Assembly (NCBI RefSeq): GCF_000518985.1
Contig: NZ_JAEQ01000002.1
Location: forward strand, 124,001 to 188,000
Direction: 5' to 3'
Length of the DNA stretch: 64,000 nt
From: Chelativorans sp. J32
GTDB taxonomy: Bacteria; Pseudomonadota; Alphaproteobacteria; Rhizobiales; Rhizobiaceae
The notes beneath the pieces are model-generated. The model saw nothing but the letters and a program-made list of their open reading frames with translations. It was not told where the DNA came from and ran no database searches. Positions 32,001 to 40,017 of the stretch are shown here, piece after piece (position 1 is the first letter of the stretch; every line of letters starts with the position of its first letter). A program made the translations under genes and the position numbers.

Positions 32001-32058
32001 ATATGGCGCGCGACACGCCGGCAGCCACGGCTATGCCGCAACTTTCGCCCGCGCGCCA
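31991..32058 (-). promoter_or_regulatory. Competing leader hairpins of the carA attenuator
   Basis: Segment 1 (32058-32050, TGGCGCGCG, inside the leader ORF) is perfectly complementary to segment 2 (32012-32004, CGCGCGCCA). Segment 2 with flanks (32014-32005, GTCGCGCGCC) also pairs 9 of 10 with segment 3 (32000-31991, GGCCCGCGAC), which contains the 5' arm of the terminator. Pairing 1:2 would leave the terminator free; pairing 2:3 would prevent it. This is the classical attenuator logic. Confidence 0.6.
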
Positions 32059-32072
32059 CATTTAATGTTCAT
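32031..32072 (-). CDS. Leader peptide of carA (13 aa)
   Basis: A 13-codon ORF, MNIKCGARAKVAA, starting at the ATG at 32072 only about 5 bases after the predicted transcription start, so it may be translated without a ribosome-binding site, as trpL is in rhizobia. Its codons 5-8 overlap attenuator segment 1. It contains one Arg and two Lys codons; which tRNA or nucleotide signal would stall the ribosome is unclear. Confidence 0.5.
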   Translation of the reverse strand: MNIKCGARAKVAA

Positions 32073-32083
32073 GCAGGCGACGG

Positions 32084-32112
32084 ACAATAGAGAACTGCCA
32101 GGATTTGGTCAA
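32084..32112 (-). promoter_or_regulatory. Sigma-70 promoter of carA
   Basis: On the minus strand TTGACC (32112-32107) and TATTGT (32089-32084) are separated by exactly 17 bases. Transcription would start near 32077, giving a leader of about 130 bases before carA. Confidence 0.7.
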
Positions 32113-32237
32113 TTTCGATCCCGGCAAACTCAGGTGATTATTTATCGCAAAAATACCAGTCACTTAGCCGGCCAGAAAGGGTTTGCCTCTAGGGTAGGTC
32201 GGCGCTATGGTCGCGGACGCGACGGGAGATGAATGCC

Positions 32238-32687
32238 ATGCGCGAGGAAATCGCTCGGGCGCTGAAAGACGCAACCAAACAAGACGACAAGCGGCGAATC
32301 TCAACGCTCCGCCTGATTCTGACCGCGATCAAGGACCGGGACATTGCAAACCGCACGGCCGGAAAGGACCCGGTAAGCGACGCGGAGATCATCGAGATTC
32401 TCGACCGCATGTTGAAGCAGCGGAAGGAGTCCGCGAGAAGCTTCGAGGAAAGCAACCGTCTCGAACTCGCGGAGCAGGAGCGCCAGGAGATCGGTATCAT
32501 ATCCGAGTTCCTGCCCAAGCCCCTTGGCGAAGAAGACATGAAGAGAGCTTGCGCCCAAGTGGTACAGGAGATGGGGGCAGGTGGCCTGCGCGACATGCGC
32601 CGCTGCATGAACGAGTTGCAGAAGAAGTTTCCCGGCCAGATGGATATCGGAAGAGCGAGCGGGATCGTAAAGGACATGCTGCAATAG
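32238..32687 (+). CDS. GatB/YqeY domain-containing protein
   Basis: 149 residues; all-helical YqeY fold (REEIARALKDATKQDDKRRI, LEQKER-like stretch, FLPKPLGEEDM, MDIGRASGIVKDML). The family is related to the tail domain of GatB and is thought to touch tRNA or aminoacyl-tRNA metabolism. Start at 32238 is chosen because GGGAG lies 8 bases upstream; ATG at 32229 would be too close. Divergent from carA. In many rhizobia the dnaG/rpoD genes follow this gene; they do not here. Confidence 0.9.
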   Translation: MREEIARALKDATKQDDKRRISTLRLILTAIKDRDIANRTAGKDPVSDAEIIEILDRMLKQRKESARSFEESNRLELAEQERQEIGIISEFLPKPLGEEDMKRACAQVVQEMGAGGLRDMRRCMNELQKKFPGQMDIGRASGIVKDMLQ

Positions 32688-32813
32688 CAGCCTGCCCACT
32701 GGTCGAGGTTGCGCCCGAACGCCATCACAAATCTGATGGGTATGTGGCCCGTTGGGACTGCGAACCATTCCGCCCGATCGGCGGCCCGTTGGCCGGCGAC
32801 TCCTCTTCCGGGA

Positions 32814-33581
32814 CTAGCTTTCGCCAGGTTCTGGCATGGTGCTGTCGCTTGAAACGAGCCCGGTAAGTCGCTTGCGTTCTCGTGCGAGGTGCGCCTGGTC
32901 GGCATATCCCGCCTCGGCAGCAATGACTGCGACCGGTAACCGAGACGCCCGCGAAAGTCTCAGGAAGCGTTGATAGCGCAAGATGCGATCGAGCGTCTTC
33001 GGGCCATAGCCGAAGCTCTCGTCAAAACGCCTCCGCAGCGTGCGCTCGCTCATGGCCAGGGAGCGAGCGAGCCATGGAACAAGCGGAGCTCCGGACGGCG
33101 CGCCCATTTCGACCAAGGCATAAGCTGCGCTCATCACTGCGTCGGCTGGGTTTTCGGGCATGTGATCGGCCAAGGCTGCCTCCAGCGCTTCTATGACGCC
33201 GCCCTTCTGCCGTGAGTTGATCTTGCTGATGAGGCGGTGGGCCTTCGAGCCCCATAGGTCCTCCAATTCCAGCCTTTGACCAATGAGTTCGCTCGCAGGA
33301 ATCCCCAACCATTGCGCCGCGGCGGCGGGCCGGAAGCGGAAGCCTATTACCGTCGCGCCTGCCGGTAGGATCTCCGTCTTCGGGTCTTTGTCAGGACCTG
33401 CGACCCTCAGGACGCCATCGATCCACTGAAGATCGATCGTCCCGTCCGGAGCCACGATGACCGGCGGCGCCTTTTCCGTCGGCAACTGGTGGATCCAGAT
33501 CGCAGCAAAACTGCCTTGCAGATCGGCAGCGACCGCCCGCTCCTGAAAACGTCCTGTTGCGCCTGCAGGCACTGGCTTCAT
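32814..33581 (-). CDS. AraC-family transcriptional regulator
   Basis: 255 residues from the ATG at 33581, which has AAGGAG 5 bases upstream. The N-terminal part resembles the DUF6597/cupin-like sensor of this AraC group (PPVIVAPDGTIDLQW, GFRFRPAAAAQWLG). The C-terminal double helix-turn-helix reads LARSLAMSERTLRRRFDESFGYGPKTL and then VIAAEAGYADQAHLAR. It is divergent from the VOC gene, which together with the DHFR-like gene is a plausible target. Confidence 0.88.
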   Translation of the reverse strand: MKPVPAGATGRFQERAVAADLQGSFAAIWIHQLPTEKAPPVIVAPDGTIDLQWIDGVLRVAGPDKDPKTEILPAGATVIGFRFRPAAAAQWLGIPASELIGQRLELEDLWGSKAHRLISKINSRQKGGVIEALEAALADHMPENPADAVMSAAYALVEMGAPSGAPLVPWLARSLAMSERTLRRRFDESFGYGPKTLDRILRYQRFLRLSRASRLPVAVIAAEAGYADQAHLARERKRLTGLVSSDSTMPEPGES

Positions 33582-33739
33582 TCCGGCTCCTTCGCAAGGT
33601 CGAGGCGCTATCGTGCGCATTTTGGCCGAAACGTTCAAGAATCCCCGTGCCGCGGTCGGCTACAAATCGGCGCAATGCGGAGGCGCACGGCGGTGATCCG
33701 CCACGTCCCCATAGTCGAATGGAAGGCAGGAGAGAAATT

Positions 33740-34162
33740 ATGAAACCCAGGATAAGCGTCATTACAATCGGCGTCGACGATCTTGAAGCGTCGCTGAAGT
33801 TCTATCGAGACGGCTTGGGACTTCCGACGGAGGGCATTGTCGGACAAGAATTCGAGCACGGCGCGGTGGTGTTCTTCGACCTGCAAGGCGGTGCTAAGCT
33901 GGCGCTGTTTCCGCGCGCGGACATCGCTCACGACGCCGGAATCGAAACAGCCGGGCGAAGCCCGACGGAATTCACTCTCGGTCACAATGTCGGCAGCGAG
34001 GCCGAGGTCGATGAAGTGATGGGCCAGGCCATTGCGGCTGGTGCACGCCTGATCAAGCCTGCCCAGAAAACCTTCTGGGGTGGTTATTCCGGGTATTTCC
34101 AGGACCCCGACGACCATCTTTGGGAGGTGGTGTACAACCCGGCATTCCTGCCGAAGGACTGA
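33740..34162 (+). CDS. VOC-superfamily (glyoxalase/bleomycin-resistance-like) protein
   Basis: 140 residues with two beta-alpha-beta-beta-beta modules. Visible motifs: ITIGVDDLEASLKFYRDGLG at the start and YFQDPDDHLWEVVYNP at the end, where Glu is a usual metal ligand. AGGAGAG precedes the ATG. These small proteins are often lyases, dioxygenases or antibiotic-binding proteins; the sequence does not decide. Divergent from the AraC gene. Confidence 0.9.
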   Translation: MKPRISVITIGVDDLEASLKFYRDGLGLPTEGIVGQEFEHGAVVFFDLQGGAKLALFPRADIAHDAGIETAGRSPTEFTLGHNVGSEAEVDEVMGQAIAAGARLIKPAQKTFWGGYSGYFQDPDDHLWEVVYNPAFLPKD

Positions 34163-34184
34163 AACATCGGGATCGCCTTTATGC

Positions 34185-34209
34185 CCCTGCGGCTTGATAT
34201 GCCGCAGGG
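34185..34209 (+). terminator. Hairpin after the VOC gene
   Basis: CCCTGCGGC (34185-34193), 7-base loop, GCCGCAGGG (34201-34209): a perfect 9-bp stem 23 bases beyond the stop codon. Followed by TGCTCCTTTG, so only weakly T-rich. Confidence 0.5.
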
Positions 34210-34374
34210 ATGCTCCTTTGGCAGATATCCCCTGCTTTCTGTCATTGCGGCACAGATGGACGTCGGTATGGTCCAGCTTTGGCCGCGAGGCGGGACACAT
34301 GATTTGCAGAGCGGGCGTGCTCAAGCAATGGTGCGTTTGACCCTTCGTTAACGAGCAATTCCCGGGAGGACAGA

Positions 34375-34944
34375 ATGAGGAGGCTTGTCGTCTGGAACTT
34401 GATGACTCTCGACGGTTCGTTCGAAGGTGCCGAGAAGTGGGACCTCGACTTCCACACCAGGGCCTGGGGCGACGAGCTCCACGCCTACAGCCTGACCCAG
34501 GGGGAGGAGGTTGGCACGCTGCTGTTCGGCCGCGTGACTTACGAGGGCATGGCCGCCCATTGGCACGGCGAAACAGGGCCGATCGCCGACTTCATGAATG
34601 GCGTTGAGAAGGTGGTGGTATCCAGGACGTTGGAGGAAACGGACTGGAACAACAGTCGCCTCCTGCAAGGCGAACTGCCGGATACAGTGGAAGAGCTCAA
34701 GCGGCAGGCGGGCAAGGATATTTACGTGTTCGGCAGCGCCGCCCTTGTGGCCGCCCTGCTGCGGCACGGACTAGTCGACGAATACCGCCTTTGCATCGCG
34801 CCCGTGGTGCTGGGGAAGGGAAACCCGTTGTTCAAGCCGTTCGACGGCACATTGGACATGAAGCTCACGAAAACTACGCCATTAAAAATCGGTGCCGTCA
34901 TCTTGTATTATGAACCGCAGTACCGGGCCTCGAGCGAAGCCTAA
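34375..34944 (+). CDS. Dihydrofolate-reductase-like (RibD C-terminal) protein
   Basis: 189 residues. RibD_C/DHFR-like fold: RRLVVWNLMTLDGSFEGAEKW at the N-terminus, LFGRVTYEGMAAHW, the nucleotide-loop segment DIYVFGSAALVAALLRHGLVDE, and APVVLGKGNPLF. Likely an NADPH-dependent reductase of unknown substrate. GGGAGGACAG precedes the ATG. Its stop overlaps by 4 bases the stop of the convergent GlxA-type regulator. Confidence 0.9.
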   Translation: MRRLVVWNLMTLDGSFEGAEKWDLDFHTRAWGDELHAYSLTQGEEVGTLLFGRVTYEGMAAHWHGETGPIADFMNGVEKVVVSRTLEETDWNNSRLLQGELPDTVEELKRQAGKDIYVFGSAALVAALLRHGLVDEYRLCIAPVVLGKGNPLFKPFDGTLDMKLTKTTPLKIGAVILYYEPQYRASSEA

Positions 34945-35912
34945 AGCCCGGCGTGCATTTCGCGATAAAGCCTTGGCGCAACGCCGAAACGACGCTCGAA
35001 GGCGTCGGCAAGGCGCGCGGGCGGGAAAAGGCCCACTTGTGCCGCGACCGACTTCAGCGGCAGCCCGCGTGAAAGAAGCATTCGCGCGGTATCAAGCCGG
35101 GCGATCTCGACAAAGCGGGCCGGCGTTTCGCCGGTAGCGGCAGCGAATTTGCGATGGAAGGTGCGTTCGGTCATGCCGGCGCGGGCTGCCAGCGATGCCA
35201 CACCCAGCGGAGCATTAAGATTGGATTGGATCCAACCGATCAAGTCGGCGAATGGGCTGTCGCCCTTCACCTGTGCCTGCAGAACCGGGCTGAACTGGGA
35301 CTGGTAACCAGGACGGCGAGCGTAGAGGACCAGCCGTTTCGCGACTTCGCCGGCGATGGCCGCGTCGAGATCATGCGCGACCATCGCCAACGCCATATCG
35401 ATCCCGGTCGTCACGCCGGCCGAAGTCCACAATCGGCCGTCGGCCACGTAAAGCGCATCCGCATCCACGGTAACGTGCGGAAAGGCTGCAGCAAGAGGTT
35501 TGCAGGAATCCCAGTGGGTCGCGATCTTCTGGCCGTCGAGAAGCCCGAGCGCGGCCAGCAAGAAGCTGCCGGTGCAGACCGACCCGAAGCGCTCCGCCTC
35601 CTCGGCGAGGCCTGGGATCGCTGCCCGCAGAACAGGGTCCGCCACGGCCCGAAGGAGCGGCTCACGTTCTGCCCCGGCGACCAGCATGGTCCCGACTTCC
35701 CGCGGTTGAAAAGCCGTGGCCGCAGCTGTTTCCACAGCAACGCCGCTGCTGCTCTCGACCGTCCCTCCTTCGGCGGATGCCAGTCCAATCTTGTAGAAGG
35801 CCGGCTTCCCGCGCTGGTGCAGGGCGCGATTGGCACCGCTGAAAACCGATGTCGGCCCGGAAACGTCCAGCAGCTCGAAACCCGGATAGACGATGAAGAC
35901 GATCTGATGCAT
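34941..35912 (-). CDS. GlxA-type AraC regulator with DJ-1/PfpI domain
   Basis: 323 residues. N-terminal DJ-1/PfpI (GATase1-like) domain with nucleophile-elbow Cys in SVCTGSFLLAALGLL and ATHWDSCKPLAAAFP; C-terminal AraC double HTH (VASLAARAGMTERTFHRKFAAATG, LKSVAAQVGLFPPARLADAFERRFG). Family regulators bind small nitrogenous ligands such as betaine or carnitine. It is divergent from a membrane DJ-1-like gene with a 10-bp inverted repeat in between, so the two probably form a unit. Confidence 0.9.
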   Translation of the reverse strand: MHQIVFIVYPGFELLDVSGPTSVFSGANRALHQRGKPAFYKIGLASAEGGTVESSSGVAVETAAATAFQPREVGTMLVAGAEREPLLRAVADPVLRAAIPGLAEEAERFGSVCTGSFLLAALGLLDGQKIATHWDSCKPLAAAFPHVTVDADALYVADGRLWTSAGVTTGIDMALAMVAHDLDAAIAGEVAKRLVLYARRPGYQSQFSPVLQAQVKGDSPFADLIGWIQSNLNAPLGVASLAARAGMTERTFHRKFAAATGETPARFVEIARLDTARMLLSRGLPLKSVAAQVGLFPPARLADAFERRFGVAPRLYREMHAGL

Positions 35913-35947
35913 TGGCAGAAATTAACCCGTTTTTGTCATTTCTGCCA
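35913..35947. promoter_or_regulatory. Operator-like inverted repeat between GlxA regulator and DJ-1 gene
   Basis: TGGCAGAAAT (35913-35922) and ATTTCTGCCA (35938-35947) are perfect 10-bp inverted arms with a 15-base spacer, starting at the base next to the regulator's ATG. Best explained as a regulator binding site. Confidence 0.6.
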
Positions 35948-36036
35948 TTGCGCCTGAATTGTAGTGTTGGCTCCCGGTGAGAAGATATCGAGCGACAGTC
36001 GCCGGAGAATTCTTCTGTTGTCGGAGCAAGTCCGTC

Positions 36037-37188
36037 ATGCCCAAGTCCATCTTGATCTGGAGTGGTGCCGCCCTTGTTCTCTTCGCCCTGGCGGGCTTCG
36101 GCGGTTGGATATTCAGCCTGCCTTCTGCGACGGCAGCGGCAAATGCGCCTTCCGTGCCCAAGGCCGAGATGGATGCCCTGCTTGCTTCGCTCAGGCCAAC
36201 CAAGCGCGAGCGGCCGCTCGTTGCGGTGATCGGGATCAACGACGCTACGGAAACCACCGATTATCTCGTGCCGACCGGCATCTTGCGGCGCGCGGATGTG
36301 GCAGATGTGGTGATGCTCGCCACGGGCCCGGGACCAGTGCAGCTATTTCCCGCGCTGACTGTAGAGCCGGATGCGACCATCGCGGAATTCGACGCTGCGC
36401 ATCCCGACGGTGCTGACTACGTCATTGTGCCTGCCATGAGCCGCGATGACGACCCGGCAGCGCTTGCCTGGCTGCAGAGCCAGGCGGACAAGGGGGCGAA
36501 GATCATCGGGATCTGTGCCGGTGCAAAGGTGGTCGGTGCGGCAGGTCTTCTCGAGCGGAAGCGCGCAACGACACACTGGTACTACCTCGGCGAATTGCTC
36601 GACCGTAGCCCCACCGCCGAATATGTCGCCGATCGCCGGATAGTCTCGGATGGAAGCGTGGCGACAACCACCGGGATCACGGCTTCCATGCCCATGATGC
36701 TGACGCTGATAGAGGCGATCGGCGGGCGGGCAAAGGCGGAAGAGGTCGCGCGCGAACTTGGCGTTCCAGCGTGGGATGCCCGGCATGCGAGCGACGCCTT
36801 CAAGCTGACGCGCCAGTTTGCAATCACCGTGCTTGCCAACAGGATGGCCTTTTGGAACCGCGAAGAGCTCGGCGTCCGCCTTGAACCAGGCATTGACGAG
36901 GTATCGCTGGCATTCGTGGCCGATGCGTGGTCGCGGACCTATCGGTCGCGCGCCCTGACATTCGCGCCCTCAACCTCTGTGGTGATGACGGCCAACGGCG
37001 TTCGCGTTCTTCCGGATCAGCCAAGGGAAGACTGGCCCGAGAATGGCAGGGTCTCGACCTTCGCGGACCTGCCGCCAGCAAGCGCACTGGATCAGACGCT
37101 GCAGGCTATCGCCGAACGCTATGGCAAAGCCACCACCAATGTCGTCGTGATGCAGCTCGAATATCCGCGACCGGATACGATTCGATAA
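36037..37188 (+). CDS. Membrane-anchored DJ-1/PfpI-domain protein
   Basis: 383 residues from the ATG at 36037, which follows GGAG; a GTG/ATG at 35977 would add 20 residues. A signal anchor (ILIWSGAALVLFALAGFGGW) places the protein in or beyond the inner membrane. The DJ-1/PfpI domain follows, with Cys in IIGICAGAKVVGAAGLL and ATTHWYYLGELL, closely resembling the sensor half of GlxA regulators but without HTH. The C-terminal 150 residues are unassigned. Divergent from, and probably controlled by, the GlxA-type regulator. Confidence 0.82.
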   Translation: MPKSILIWSGAALVLFALAGFGGWIFSLPSATAAANAPSVPKAEMDALLASLRPTKRERPLVAVIGINDATETTDYLVPTGILRRADVADVVMLATGPGPVQLFPALTVEPDATIAEFDAAHPDGADYVIVPAMSRDDDPAALAWLQSQADKGAKIIGICAGAKVVGAAGLLERKRATTHWYYLGELLDRSPTAEYVADRRIVSDGSVATTTGITASMPMMLTLIEAIGGRAKAEEVARELGVPAWDARHASDAFKLTRQFAITVLANRMAFWNREELGVRLEPGIDEVSLAFVADAWSRTYRSRALTFAPSTSVVMTANGVRVLPDQPREDWPENGRVSTFADLPPASALDQTLQAIAERYGKATTNVVVMQLEYPRPDTIR

Positions 37189-37340
37189 ACCTTGATCTGA
37201 AGGACTGTCCCGACAGGCCGGGCGGTCATTCTCCTGGAGCGCGAGATAAAGCACGGATTCCGAGCCATTTGCAGGGGATTGCTTCATAACTGCTGTGCCC
37301 GGTAAAAACGCTGCCCGGACCCGATGCTCAGGAGTCGCGA

Positions 37341-38813
37341 ATGCACAATCCCGAACACGCGATCGTCGTCGTCGGTGGTGGTCCGACCGGATTGATGCTG
37401 GCCGGTGAACTTGCGCTGGCGGGTGTCGATGTCGCTGTCGTCGAGCGACGTCTGAATCAGGACCTGGAGGGCTCGCGCGCAGGTGGGTTGCATCCTCGAA
37501 CGATCGAATTGCTCGACCAGCGCGGCATTGCCGAACGATTCATTGAACGGGGAAAGAAGCACCAGGTCGCACTCTTCGCGGGAACCGTTCTCGACACCAG
37601 CGACCTTCCGACCCGGCACGACTACTGGCTCGCGCTGTGGCAAGAGCAGTTCGAGAGCATTCTGGCGGGCTGGGTCGGCGAACTGCCGGTCACGTTCTAT
37701 CGGGGTCGCGAGGTGACCGGTTTCACGCAAGACAACACCGGCTTGGATGTGGCGCTGAACGATGGCGGGTCGCTCCGGGCAGGCTACCTCGTGGGATGCG
37801 ATGGCGGGCGCAGCACGATCCGCAAGAGGGCTGGTATAGACTTCCCAGGATGGGATGCCGACATCAGCTATCTCATCTTCGAAGCCGATATGGCCGAGGA
37901 GCCGGATTGGGGGATCCGCCACGGCGAGAGGGGCATATACGCGCTGGGGAGGCTGGAGGATGGCAAACGCGTCCGTGGGGTGGTGACCGAGCAGCATCTC
38001 GTGCATGGAGGTAAGCCGACGCTGGACGAGCTTCGCGGTGCGCTCGCAGCCTCCTACGGCACGGACTATGGCGTGTGCAACGTCACCTGGCTCTCCCGGT
38101 TCACCGACGCGGCGCGGCAGGCCGCTGCCTATCGGGAAAGGCGCGTGCTGCTGGCCGGCGACGCGGCGCATGTCCATTCCCCAGCCGGTGGACAGGGACT
38201 CAATATCGGCATTCAGGATGCGGTGAACCTCGGGTGGAAACTGGCGCAGGTGGTCAAGCGCATTTCGCCCGACGATCTCCTCGACACTTATCAGGAGGAG
38301 CGGCATCCTGTTGCTGCGCGCGTACTCCAGCACACGCTGGCGATCACTGCGCTCAGTCGCGGTGACGCCCGGACGAATGCCCTGCGCAAGATGATGGCCG
38401 GGGTGATGGAGATGGACCAGCCGCGCAGGTGGTATACGTCGATGATGTCGGGTCTCGACATTTGCTACGGCCAGAATGAGGGACATCCGCTCGTCGGGCG
38501 GCGAATGCCCGATCTCGACCTGACCCACAGCAGCGGACCGGTGCGGGTCTACGATTTCCTACATGATTGCCGGCCGCTGCTGCTGAACCTCGCAGAACCC
38601 GGTAGCATCGATCTCGGCTCATGGGCGAACCGCGTGCGCCTGGTGGATGCGCGACACGACGGTGCGTGGGAACTCCCGGTCTTTGGCCTTGTCGCCGCGC
38701 CCACTGCCGTGCTGATCCGGCCGGATGGATATGTGGCTTGGGCGGCCGATCAAACCCAAGCGGGACTCGTCGACGCGCTAACCATCTGGTTCGGGCCGCC
38801 TTCTGCCCCGTAG
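37341..38813 (+). CDS. FAD-dependent aromatic monooxygenase (PheA/TfdB/Rox-like)
   Basis: 490 residues. Class A flavoprotein hydroxylase motifs: Rossmann GxGxxG as VVVGGGPTGLMLAGELALAG, DG motif as YLVGCDGGRSTIRKRAGI, and GD motif as RRVLLAGDAAHVHSPAGGQG. The C-terminal thioredoxin-like domain ends around YVAWAADQTQ. Members hydroxylate phenols, polyketides or rifamycins with NAD(P)H and O2. AGGAG precedes the ATG. No ring-cleavage genes are adjacent, so detoxification rather than a complete pathway is likely. Confidence 0.9.
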   Translation: MHNPEHAIVVVGGGPTGLMLAGELALAGVDVAVVERRLNQDLEGSRAGGLHPRTIELLDQRGIAERFIERGKKHQVALFAGTVLDTSDLPTRHDYWLALWQEQFESILAGWVGELPVTFYRGREVTGFTQDNTGLDVALNDGGSLRAGYLVGCDGGRSTIRKRAGIDFPGWDADISYLIFEADMAEEPDWGIRHGERGIYALGRLEDGKRVRGVVTEQHLVHGGKPTLDELRGALAASYGTDYGVCNVTWLSRFTDAARQAAAYRERRVLLAGDAAHVHSPAGGQGLNIGIQDAVNLGWKLAQVVKRISPDDLLDTYQEERHPVAARVLQHTLAITALSRGDARTNALRKMMAGVMEMDQPRRWYTSMMSGLDICYGQNEGHPLVGRRMPDLDLTHSSGPVRVYDFLHDCRPLLLNLAEPGSIDLGSWANRVRLVDARHDGAWELPVFGLVAAPTAVLIRPDGYVAWAADQTQAGLVDALTIWFGPPSAP

Positions 38814-38881
38814 CAAAGCCTCGGCATGGTGCTCATGGGAAGCCTGTTTCGAGCATTGCTGCGGATACCGGCGCGGCTCTT

Positions 38882-39349
38882 CTATGCAGACCGGGGTTGC
38901 ACTCCATAGGTGCGATAGGCTTCTTCCAGCCGCTCCTGCTCGCTTCGATTGGGAAAGACGGCGTAGCTCGGGGCCCATATGCGCGAGACCCGCTCTACCC
39001 GGACGTGAATGACGTGACGTATCTCGAATGCCGTGCCGGCCTTGCTGCGGAGCGGTGCAGCAAAATCTGCGAAATCTTCGCCGTCGCGCCCTATTACCGA
39101 GGCCTCGCCTGCAAGCTTGAAGCCACACTGGCGGAAGACATCTATAAAGCTCACACAAACCTTAGGGTTCAGACGGATGTTTCTGACGCTGATGGGCGAA
39201 GCGATGTCGGCAATGACCAGGTCGTCTTCTGCAAAGGGAGCGAAAATCTCCTTCGGCGAGACGTTCGGATCTCCATCCCCGCCAACCGTTGCCAGCCAGC
39301 AAAGAACCGCCTTCTCCATTTCGCTTCGCACCGTCTCGTTCAGCCGCAT
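38882..39349 (-). CDS. Pyridoxamine 5'-phosphate oxidase-like flavin protein
   Basis: 155 residues from the ATG at 39349 (GGAG 6 bases upstream; ATG at 39394 is an alternative). Split-barrel fold: MEKAVLCWLATVGGDGDPNVSPKEIF, NIRLNPKVCVSFIDVF, GEASVIGRD. It probably binds FMN or F420-type cofactors; the pyridoxine pathway role is not supported because PdxH-specific C-terminal motifs are missing. Convergent with the monooxygenase gene. Confidence 0.85.
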   Translation of the reverse strand: MRLNETVRSEMEKAVLCWLATVGGDGDPNVSPKEIFAPFAEDDLVIADIASPISVRNIRLNPKVCVSFIDVFRQCGFKLAGEASVIGRDGEDFADFAAPLRSKAGTAFEIRHVIHVRVERVSRIWAPSYAVFPNRSEQERLEEAYRTYGVQPRSA

Positions 39350-39517
39350 GCAAATCTCCAGTTCCGAAACTCTTTTGGCCTCCATGTGATACAAGCTATC
39401 GGCAATGAATCAATCGACAGCGCTCAGGATCCCGATTATCTGCCTTTCCGGTCCAATTGCCTTTCGCCCGGCGGGACATCATCGCCAGCGCGCCGTAATT
39501 GGCCGTGCCGTAGGGCA

Positions 39518-39934
39518 CTACGATCCCGGTCGCCGCCCCGAGGGTGTTCCGTCAGGATTCATGCCGTATCTGCGGAGGAACTCCCGCTCGTCCTTCTCGA
39601 GCTGCGCCTCCATTCTCGCATCTGCCTGTCTGCGCCAAGCCTCGCGTGCCGCCAGCCCGGCAGGAATCGTTACAAGGCTGGCGGCGCCGGTGGGATCCCA
39701 AGCGGCAGGCATGCTCATCACCGCTTGGGCAGTCCCCAATGCAGCAGCTTCCGTTTCGAGTTGCTTTTCCAAAGCACGCGTTTCGTCCGAGAATACCGGA
39801 TTGTCGAAACTCGACTCGGTACCGGCGGTGCTTTGACAGCCGCCGGCGACGAGAGCGATTGCCATTGTGGACGCAATCATGCGTGCGCTACCGCGGATCT
39901 TGCTAGGATTATTTCGATGCGGCTTGTTTCCCAT
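39518..39934 (-). CDS. Hypothetical lipoprotein
   Basis: 138 residues from the ATG at 39934 (or about 120 from 39880). A hydrophobic signal (MIASTMAIALVAGGC) with the lipobox VAGGC is followed by a helical, charged region (LEKQLETEAAALG, then REAWRRQADARMEAQLEKDE). The tail is Pro/Gly/Arg-rich. No family recognised. It is a single gene, about 80 bases from the stop of the response-regulator gene lying upstream on the same strand. Confidence 0.65.
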   Translation of the reverse strand: MGNKPHRNNPSKIRGSARMIASTMAIALVAGGCQSTAGTESSFDNPVFSDETRALEKQLETEAAALGTAQAVMSMPAAWDPTGAASLVTIPAGLAAREAWRRQADARMEAQLEKDEREFLRRYGMNPDGTPSGRRPGS

Positions 39935-40017
39935 GGCCCCAGCCTCGTTTGAGGCAAGGCCTATCACGTCCACCTGAATCAGAACCCCTCCGAAGACAGG
40001 GGCCGGTAGCCGTCGAT

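Noticed and set aside
37284-38528. 414-codon minus-strand frame
   Set aside because: Antisense to the FAD monooxygenase, whose motifs are unambiguous.
38621-39952. 443-codon plus-strand frame
   Set aside because: Runs through the end of the monooxygenase and antisense to two minus-strand genes; composition is not protein-like.
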